Shown one piece after another: positions 23,246-27,824 of a stretch of 27,824 nucleotides of DNA. Location of the stretch: assembly GCA_051646925.1 (NCBI GenBank), contig JBOFDK010000056.1:1-27824 (forward strand), in the 5' to 3' direction. This DNA comes from JBOFDK01 sp051646925 (GTDB lineage: Bacteria > Bacillota > Clostridia > Lachnospirales > Cellulosilyticaceae). Position numbers and translations under genes: made by a program. The first letter of the stretch is position 1, and every line of letters begins with the position of its first letter. The notes beneath the pieces are model-generated. The model saw only the letters and a list, made by a program, of their open reading frames with translations, searched no databases and was not told where the DNA came from.

Positions 23246-24295
23246 ATGATTAATGCAATAGAAGAAGTATTAAAAGAAGAAGGATGCAAAGAGCATGAAA
23301 TAAATTGGAAAAAGGTAGTGAGTAATTATGAACTATCAGAAGACTTTATAAGAAAATTTAAAGATAAAATGAACTGGGCATTAGTGTCAAAATTTCAAAA
23401 TTTATCAGAGAATTTTATTAGAGAATTTAAAGATAAAGTAAATTGGGACATAATAGTCTTTAATAGGAAATTTTCAGAAGATTTTATTAGTGAATTTCAA
23501 GATAAGTTTAATTGGTACTTGTTAACTAAAAATCAAAAATTATCAGAAGAAATGATTCGAAAATTTCAAGATAAGGTTGATTGGAATGTAATAGCACACA
23601 ATTATAAACTTTCAGAAGATTTTATCGATGAATTTGAAGATAAGATGAACTGGAGTATTTTAACTGAGAGCCAACAATTATCTGAAAGAATGATCCGAAA
23701 ATACCGCAATAAGGTTGATTGGAATATAATAGCCAGTAGATATAAATTGCCAGCAAAATTTCTTCATGAATTTGAATATAAGTTCGAGTGGAAACGATTA
23801 GTAACTGAATTTGAATTGCCAGAAGATTTTATTAGTGAATTTGAACATAGGTTTCATTGGGATACACTAACTAAATACCAAAATTTATCAGAAGAAATGA
23901 TTCGAAAATTCCAAGACAAGGTTAATTGGGATATAATAGCAACTAAGTATAAATTATCATCTGCGATGCTTAGTGAATTTCAACATTGGTTGAATTGGGA
24001 TATAGTAAGTCAATACCAAAATTTATCAGAAAAAATGATTCGAAAATTCCAAGATAAAGTTAATTGGGATATAGTAACTAAATACCAAAATTTATCAGAA
24101 GAAATGATTCGAAAATACCAAGATAAAGTTAATTGGGATATAATAACGACTGACTATCGTTTGTCAGATGAGTTTGTTTTTGAATTTCAAGATAGATTGA
24201 ATTTTAGGAAACTACCATATATGCAAAGAATGTATATTATACGAGAGAATTACAATAAGTATATGGCGGAGAAGGAGGCTAAGAAGAAAAAGTAA
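23246..24295 (+). CDS. Tandem 23-residue repeat protein, function unknown
   Basis: 349 residues, almost entirely thirteen head-to-tail repeats of exactly 23 residues from residue 30 to about 328, preceded by a half unit (E-I-N-W-K-K-V-V-S-N-Y-E) and followed by a basic tail (E-K-E-A-K-K-K-K). Core pattern: L-S-E-x-F/M-I-x-x-F-x-D-K-x-N/D-W-x-x-I/L-x-x-x-Q/Y-x. Two unit types tend to alternate: one with M-I-R-K-F-Q-D-K-V and ending Y-K, the other with E-F and ending L-T-x-x-Q. No signal peptide or membrane segment. Such L-S/P-E-x-x-I repeats occur in bacterial and giant-virus proteins of unknown role; a helical solenoid for protein binding is the natural inference. GGGGGATGG site 6 bases before the ATG. 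No partner gene is obvious; it stands alone between lexA and the nitroreductase. Confidence 0.8.
   Translation: MINAIEEVLKEEGCKEHEINWKKVVSNYELSEDFIRKFKDKMNWALVSKFQNLSENFIREFKDKVNWDIIVFNRKFSEDFISEFQDKFNWYLLTKNQKLSEEMIRKFQDKVDWNVIAHNYKLSEDFIDEFEDKMNWSILTESQQLSERMIRKYRNKVDWNIIASRYKLPAKFLHEFEYKFEWKRLVTEFELPEDFISEFEHRFHWDTLTKYQNLSEEMIRKFQDKVNWDIIATKYKLSSAMLSEFQHWLNWDIVSQYQNLSEKMIRKFQDKVNWDIVTKYQNLSEEMIRKYQDKVNWDIITTDYRLSDEFVFEFQDRLNFRKLPYMQRMYIIRENYNKYMAEKEAKKKK
23333..24229 (+). repeat. Thirteen 69-bp coding repeats
   Basis: The period is 69 bases at the DNA level. Units beginning near 23885, 24023 and 24092 are almost identical over about 50 bases (several differ at only two or three positions), while the first units have diverged. 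This points to recent duplication toward the 3' half. Confidence 0.85.
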
Positions 24296-24340
24296 GCTTT
24301 ATTATTTTTATATAGATAGTGTATAATAAGGTGATATGAG

Positions 24341-24369
24341 TGGAAAACTTTTGGTAGAATATATATAAT
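24341..24369 (+). promoter_or_regulatory. Possible promoter of the nitroreductase gene
   Basis: TGGAAA (24341-24346), 17-base spacer, perfect TATAAT (24364-24369), 20 bases before the ATG. A second TATAAT at 24322-24327 lacks a good -35. Confidence 0.45.
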
Positions 24370-24389
24370 AAAAGTACAGGGGAGTTATT

Positions 24390-25061
24390 ATGGAAATGAT
24401 GACAGCAATACAATCAAGACATTCAGTTCGCAAATATTTAGATAGATGCATTTCAGAAGAAATTATAAATCAGCTTCAAGAAGAAATTAATGCGTGTAAT
24501 AATGAAAGTGGTTTAAATATTCAGCTTATTACAAATAATACAAAAGCATTTGAAGGAATGATGGCGCATTATGGTAAGTTTTCAGGCGTTCAAAATTATA
24601 TTGCATTAATTGGCGAAAAGACAAATGATTTTGATGAAAAAACAGGTTATTATGGAGAAAGAATAGTACTAAAAGCGCAAATGCTAGGTCTAAACACTTG
24701 TTGGGTAGCGATGACGTTTTCAAAAAGTAATGCGAAAAAAGATTGTACTATAAATCCAGGTGAAAAACTTGGGTGTGTTATATCTTTAGGATATGGTATT
24801 ACACAAGGAGATAAACGTAAATCAAAAAATATTGCAGAGGTTATAGAAACAGATGGTAATATGCCTAGTTGGTTTAAAAGCGGCGTAGAAGCGGCGTTAC
24901 TTGCACCAACAGCAATCAATCAACAAAAATTTATGATTTCTTTAAATAACAACACAGTGAGTGCTAGAAGTACAGGCGGAATATGTTCAAAAGTAGATTT
25001 GGGTATTGTTAAGTATCATTTTGAAATTGGTGCAGGCACTAATAATTTCACTTGGGCCTAA
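24390..25061 (+). CDS. Nitroreductase family protein, TM1586-like
   Basis: Probable FMN-dependent oxidoreductase. 223 residues. The N-terminus has A-I-Q-S-R-H-S-V-R-K-Y (6-16), the phosphate-binding arginines of the nitroreductase fold. The middle has Y-G-E-R-I-V-L-K-A-Q-M-L-G-L-N-T-C-W-V-A (helix plus strand of the fold), and near 170-185 a second half S-G-V-E-A-A-L-L-A-P-T-A-I-N-Q-Q, the flavin-binding loop that in this subgroup lies C-terminal. This arrangement matches the 'putative TM nitroreductase' branch rather than classical NfsB. AGGGGAG site before the ATG. It stands alone, with a terminator 27 bases downstream. Substrate unknown. Confidence 0.85.
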   Translation: MEMMTAIQSRHSVRKYLDRCISEEIINQLQEEINACNNESGLNIQLITNNTKAFEGMMAHYGKFSGVQNYIALIGEKTNDFDEKTGYYGERIVLKAQMLGLNTCWVAMTFSKSNAKKDCTINPGEKLGCVISLGYGITQGDKRKSKNIAEVIETDGNMPSWFKSGVEAALLAPTAINQQKFMISLNNNTVSARSTGGICSKVDLGIVKYHFEIGAGTNNFTWA

Positions 25062-25087
25062 AAATTAAATAAATAAATAAATATAGT

Positions 25088-25120
25088 TTAAATAGCCTCT
25101 ATGTATATAGGGGCTATTTT
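25088..25120 (+). terminator. Terminator after the nitroreductase gene
   Basis: Arms AAATAGCCTCTAT (25090-25102) and ATAGGGGCTATTT (25107-25119) pair with one G-U, loop GTAT. The T run is short (four), so efficiency may be moderate. Confidence 0.75.
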
Positions 25121-25427
25121 ATAACTAAAAGTGTAATGACAACATATGATAATATCACTAGATTCTGAAGGGATACTGATTTAAGAATTAGATGGCTATA
25201 CATGATATGAACTATAACTTATTTCATATATTACAAACATTGTATTGACTTTTTTAAAACTTAAATTATACTGATAATGTATTCGAGACAACGGAATAGA
25301 GATAAATAATAAAATGACACCTTGTATAGTTAGCTATGGTGAGCTTTGATTTTTTGTGTTTTTTATTTTTATTACCTATTGTAGTTTTGCATACGTGCAA
25401 GACTTTTTTTATTTTATGGAGGTAAAA
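25121..25427. other. Non-coding stretch and leader before the nuclease-helicase operon
   Basis: About 300 bases without a gene. It holds a promoter at 25245-25272 and then a leader of roughly 150 bases containing an imperfect dyad, CACC-TTG-TATAG-TTAG-CTAT-GGTG (about 25318-25341), followed by several T runs (25350-25375). The dyad plus T-rich tract could act as an attenuator; this is weak. The gene's AGGAGGT-like site is at 25417-25423. Confidence 0.4.
25245..25272 (+). promoter_or_regulatory. Promoter of the nuclease-helicase operon
   Basis: TTGACT (25245-25250) and TATACT (25267-25272) with a 16-base spacer, the only good match between the nitroreductase terminator and the gene at 25428. 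Confidence 0.5.
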
Positions 25428-26570
25428 ATGAAGAATTTTAAAGAAGATTTTATGCAAGTAATGGATTTGAGTATTTTAGGTCTGTACCAGAAAAAATATG
25501 TAAATATGCCCCGATGTGGAAAGGGGTCAATTCTGAAAAAGGCTCTAGATAAATGTGCATTTCTTAACTATAAATATTCACTATATAAAGATGATGGAAC
25601 ACATATTATGCCTATACATGAGACAGAACTTATTACATTATTCGAAACTCCGCTAAGTATCTTAGTAGATAGTTTGCCGAATCCCTATAAAAGTGAATTG
25701 TATAGTACACCGATAGCTTATGTTGATTCTCTTATAGCTATTGGAAATAATTATAGTTACTATCTACTTCAAGATGCCTATGAGTTATTAGAGAGAAGAG
25801 AATTATTTAAAGCAAAAGATAAGTTTAATCCAGAAAGTGAATATAGAGGGCAGAAATTCTATCTAGAAATGATAAGTAAAAATCAGGATAGCTATCAACT
25901 TATTCGGCATTTTTTAATTCAACGTAATAATGTTTATATTTATATAAATCGTATCTCTCAAACCATAGAACAGCTGACTTTTTGTCGGGATTTTGAAACA
26001 ATCATTGATGCAGCATATGATAAACTCCCACTAACCACAAAATCTATTCAAATATGTCCTATCTGTAAATTAGTGCTTCGTCAAAATCTTAATGGGGAAT
26101 TAAACTGTGTGAATGAATACTGCCGTCAAAGAAGCAAAAATTTCATTAATGCAGAAATTATTGAAATTAACGAACCAATAATGGTATTGAATGAGGTAAT
26201 AGCCCACAATATTTATTATCCCGGACAGTTAGAAGGCGATATCAAAAAATTATTAGACACTAGGGATATCAAATATGATTTATGGCCAAATCAAGACGAG
26301 TGGGATTTTGAACTTGTGTTTAAAGATGGTGATAGATGGGTTGTTGATGCTAAAGTAGTAGAAAATCCATATTGGATTCAACTTGATATCGAGAAAAAAG
26401 AAAATAATTTACTTGATACGCAAAAAATATATTATGTAGTGCCTAATAGACGTACAAAAGCCTATTTAAATTGCATAAGGAAAAATATCACTTATAAAAA
26501 CACAATACAATGCTTAACATTTAATGAATTTAAAGATGAATTAAATGTTAAATTGGGAGGTATTCTGTAA
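25428..26570 (+). CDS. Zinc-ribbon PD-(D/E)XK nuclease, likely pPIWI-RE module REase
   Basis: 380 residues, cytoplasmic. Residues 1-200 are a mostly helical region I do not recognise. A zinc ribbon follows: C210-P-I-C213 and C227-x4-C232. A restriction-endonuclease-like domain runs from about 255 to 345: Glu269 in a helix (Q-L-E-G-D-I), Asp293 (E-W-D-F-E-L-V-F), D307-A-K309 (W-V-V-D-A-K-V), then an amphipathic helix and strand (I-Y-Y-V-V-P-N). Asp-(13)-Asp-x-Lys is the PD-(D/E)XK active-site pattern, so DNA cleavage is expected. GGAGGT 5 bases before the ATG fixes the start; the frame is open further up but without a ribosome site. The stop overlaps the ATG of a helicase gene (TAATG). The pairing of such a nuclease with a DinG-type helicase is the known layout of the pPIWI-RE three-gene island. 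Fold call good, system call inferred. Confidence 0.72.
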   Translation: MKNFKEDFMQVMDLSILGLYQKKYVNMPRCGKGSILKKALDKCAFLNYKYSLYKDDGTHIMPIHETELITLFETPLSILVDSLPNPYKSELYSTPIAYVDSLIAIGNNYSYYLLQDAYELLERRELFKAKDKFNPESEYRGQKFYLEMISKNQDSYQLIRHFLIQRNNVYIYINRISQTIEQLTFCRDFETIIDAAYDKLPLTTKSIQICPICKLVLRQNLNGELNCVNEYCRQRSKNFINAEIIEINEPIMVLNEVIAHNIYYPGQLEGDIKKLLDTRDIKYDLWPNQDEWDFELVFKDGDRWVVDAKVVENPYWIQLDIEKKENNLLDTQKIYYVVPNRRTKAYLNCIRKNITYKNTIQCLTFNEFKDELNVKLGGIL

Positions 26571-27824
26571 TGTTACTTAAAAATATTGTTTCTACATTCA
26601 AAAAACATCAAGAGTGGCATGATCTAACTCCACAGAAATTTGCGCAACTAGAAATTCTATTATATCTTTCCTTACAGATAGAAGATACTTATCCAGCTAA
26701 TGATTTATATATGTTATTAGGTAGTAGAAATCTCATTGTTAAAAATGACACTTTCAATTTGAGTGATTTTATGCTTTCTAATGCAAAGAGAAATTTAAAA
26801 ACATTGAATCAATCAAAAGTTTTTAGGGATATATTAAGATTATATGTTCAAGATAGATTTAAGCAAATAAGATTCTATAATATAGAAGATAATCAAGTAA
26901 AAAGAGCAGATATTATACCTGGATTTTATAATAACCGTGAAAAAGATTATTCTAAACTTTTATCTACAGATTTAAAAAAACAGAAAAAGACTATTACATT
27001 CGCCAAAAATTTTAATGAACATGAGTATTGTTATATTGCAGAAGGTAATAGGGCAATAAAAATCAACTTTCCTAAAGATGTGCGGACAATTACTTTAAAT
27101 AGTTGTATTACCAAACACAAAAGACCGCTTAGTGTAGATATAAAGGATATTTTAGATACAGCATCCAATATAGACGTTATACTAGGAAATTCATATAGAC
27201 AGAAAATATTATCCAATAGCAAACTTTTAGAAATATCTGAAAATAATCTAAAACAGGTACAAAATATTGAAATTAATGGTGTAATTCATATGATAGGGCA
27301 AGTTGGAGCAGGTAAATCAACTATCGCCGAATCTTTAACAGTAGTATTAGCCTCTCGGGGGGCTCGTATAGTAATTATAGAAGCTACTGTACAAGAAAGC
27401 ATTGCAAAAGCTAAACTGTTATCCAAACTAGGGGTTAAGGCAGTAAGTATAGTTGGGAAAAGTGGAAGACTAAGTCATATAAATGCGGCTATTAAAGAAC
27501 AAGATTTTTTAGATGAGTATTATTCCAAAGTGTTAACTCCGGGATGTTTAATTGGTGCACTTTCTAATAAAAGTGATGAAATAATTCAATATGGTAATGA
27601 GCCATGTCACCGCCTCAAAAGGTTTAAGGATAATACGACTAAACCTACTAACTATGTATGTCCGTTTTATTATCAATGTCCTAAAACAGACATTGATAAG
27701 CAGTTCATTGATGCAAATGTTATAATAACGACTTTAGAAGGTCTATGTAGTATATCTATGCTGGCAGAAAGAGAGTTAATATTTAATCATATTTTAGATC
27801 ATACAGATCTAGTTATTATAGATG
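26570..27824 (+). CDS. DinG/XPD-like Fe-S helicase, N-terminal part (partial at the right edge)
   Basis: 418 codons are visible; the gene continues beyond the window. The ATG overlaps the TAA of the nuclease gene by one base, with GGGAGG 8 bases upstream, so the two are translationally coupled. Residues 1-235 form a divergent extension (L-T-P-Q-K-F-A-Q-L-E-I-L-L-Y and so on) that I do not recognise. Walker A is G243-Q-V-G-A-G-K-S-T251. Four cysteines at 326, 346, 364 and 370, the last two in C-P-F-Y-Y-Q-C, followed by D-A-N-V-I-I-T-T-L-E-G-L, match the Fe-S domain of superfamily 2 XPD/DinG helicases (compare C-P-Y-Y and A-D-V-V-V-T-N in that family). The window ends in L-V-I-I-D, evidently Walker B just before the expected Glu. 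Likely unwinds DNA for the nuclease. The DinG-like fold is well supported; pPIWI-RE membership is inference. Confidence 0.78.
   Translation, partial: MLLKNIVSTFKKHQEWHDLTPQKFAQLEILLYLSLQIEDTYPANDLYMLLGSRNLIVKNDTFNLSDFMLSNAKRNLKTLNQSKVFRDILRLYVQDRFKQIRFYNIEDNQVKRADIIPGFYNNREKDYSKLLSTDLKKQKKTITFAKNFNEHEYCYIAEGNRAIKINFPKDVRTITLNSCITKHKRPLSVDIKDILDTASNIDVILGNSYRQKILSNSKLLEISENNLKQVQNIEINGVIHMIGQVGAGKSTIAESLTVVLASRGARIVIIEATVQESIAKAKLLSKLGVKAVSIVGKSGRLSHINAAIKEQDFLDEYYSKVLTPGCLIGALSNKSDEIIQYGNEPCHRLKRFKDNTTKPTNYVCPFYYQCPKTDIDKQFIDANVIITTLEGLCSISMLAERELIFNHILDHTDLVIID

Noticed and set aside
23333..24229. Regular direct repeats that could suggest a CRISPR array
   Set aside because: The 69-base period lies wholly inside one open frame with protein-level conservation, has no constant repeat plus unique spacer pattern, and no cas genes are near.
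1..27824. tRNA, rRNA, riboswitch or insertion sequence
   Set aside because: The gaps between genes were read for cloverleaf-like stems, known riboswitch cores and transposase motifs, and none was convincing.

Overview
The window is AT-rich (about one third G+C by eye) and reads as chromosome of a low-G+C Bacillota. The replicative polymerase is the Gram-positive type PolC, and ribosome binding sites are strong AGGAGG-like sequences. The run miaB-mutS-mutL-miaA-hfq-(YnbB/methionine gamma-lyase-like)-lexA is an order known from Negativicutes and related Clostridia. The class assignment is inference; no rRNA is present to confirm it.

Left part (1-3500): the tail of a formate/nitrite-type transporter, an orphan tyrosine recombinase, a small unknown Cys-containing protein, a convergent class-3-like aldehyde dehydrogenase, and a short decayed gene for an exported protein. 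Middle left (3430-10290): a small membrane-anchored protein, a cytoplasmic protein joining a ParB-like N-terminal region to a BMP/Med-type ligand-binding domain, and polC, ending in a strong terminator. Next (10350-13230): an Mrp/NBP35-type P-loop ATPase for iron-sulfur handling, a secreted N-acetylmuramoyl-L-alanine amidase whose start codon lies in an 11-bp inverted repeat, and a convergent exported protein with a C-terminal amidase_6-like domain.

Core (13340-22920): a good promoter drives miaB-mutS-mutL-miaA with gaps of 8-15 bases. It covers tRNA A37 modification and mismatch repair. hfq follows with its own likely promoter and terminator, then the PLP enzyme and lexA. MutL carries a coding 30-bp minisatellite in its linker. 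LexA has Ser-Gly where Ala-Gly is usual at the self-cleavage site, and no recognisable GAAC-N4-GTTC operator in front.

Right part (22920-27824) looks accessory: longer non-coding stretches, a protein made of thirteen 23-residue repeats, a TM1586-type nitroreductase, and then a two-gene translationally coupled unit running off the edge. The first gene has a zinc ribbon plus a PD-(D/E)XK nuclease domain. The second is a P-loop helicase with a four-cysteine, DinG/XPD-like Fe-S pattern. The pair resembles the first two genes of the prokaryotic PIWI-RE (pPIWI-RE) three-gene defence island. If so, the PIWI-RE gene should lie just beyond the right edge. This is the most interesting part of the window.
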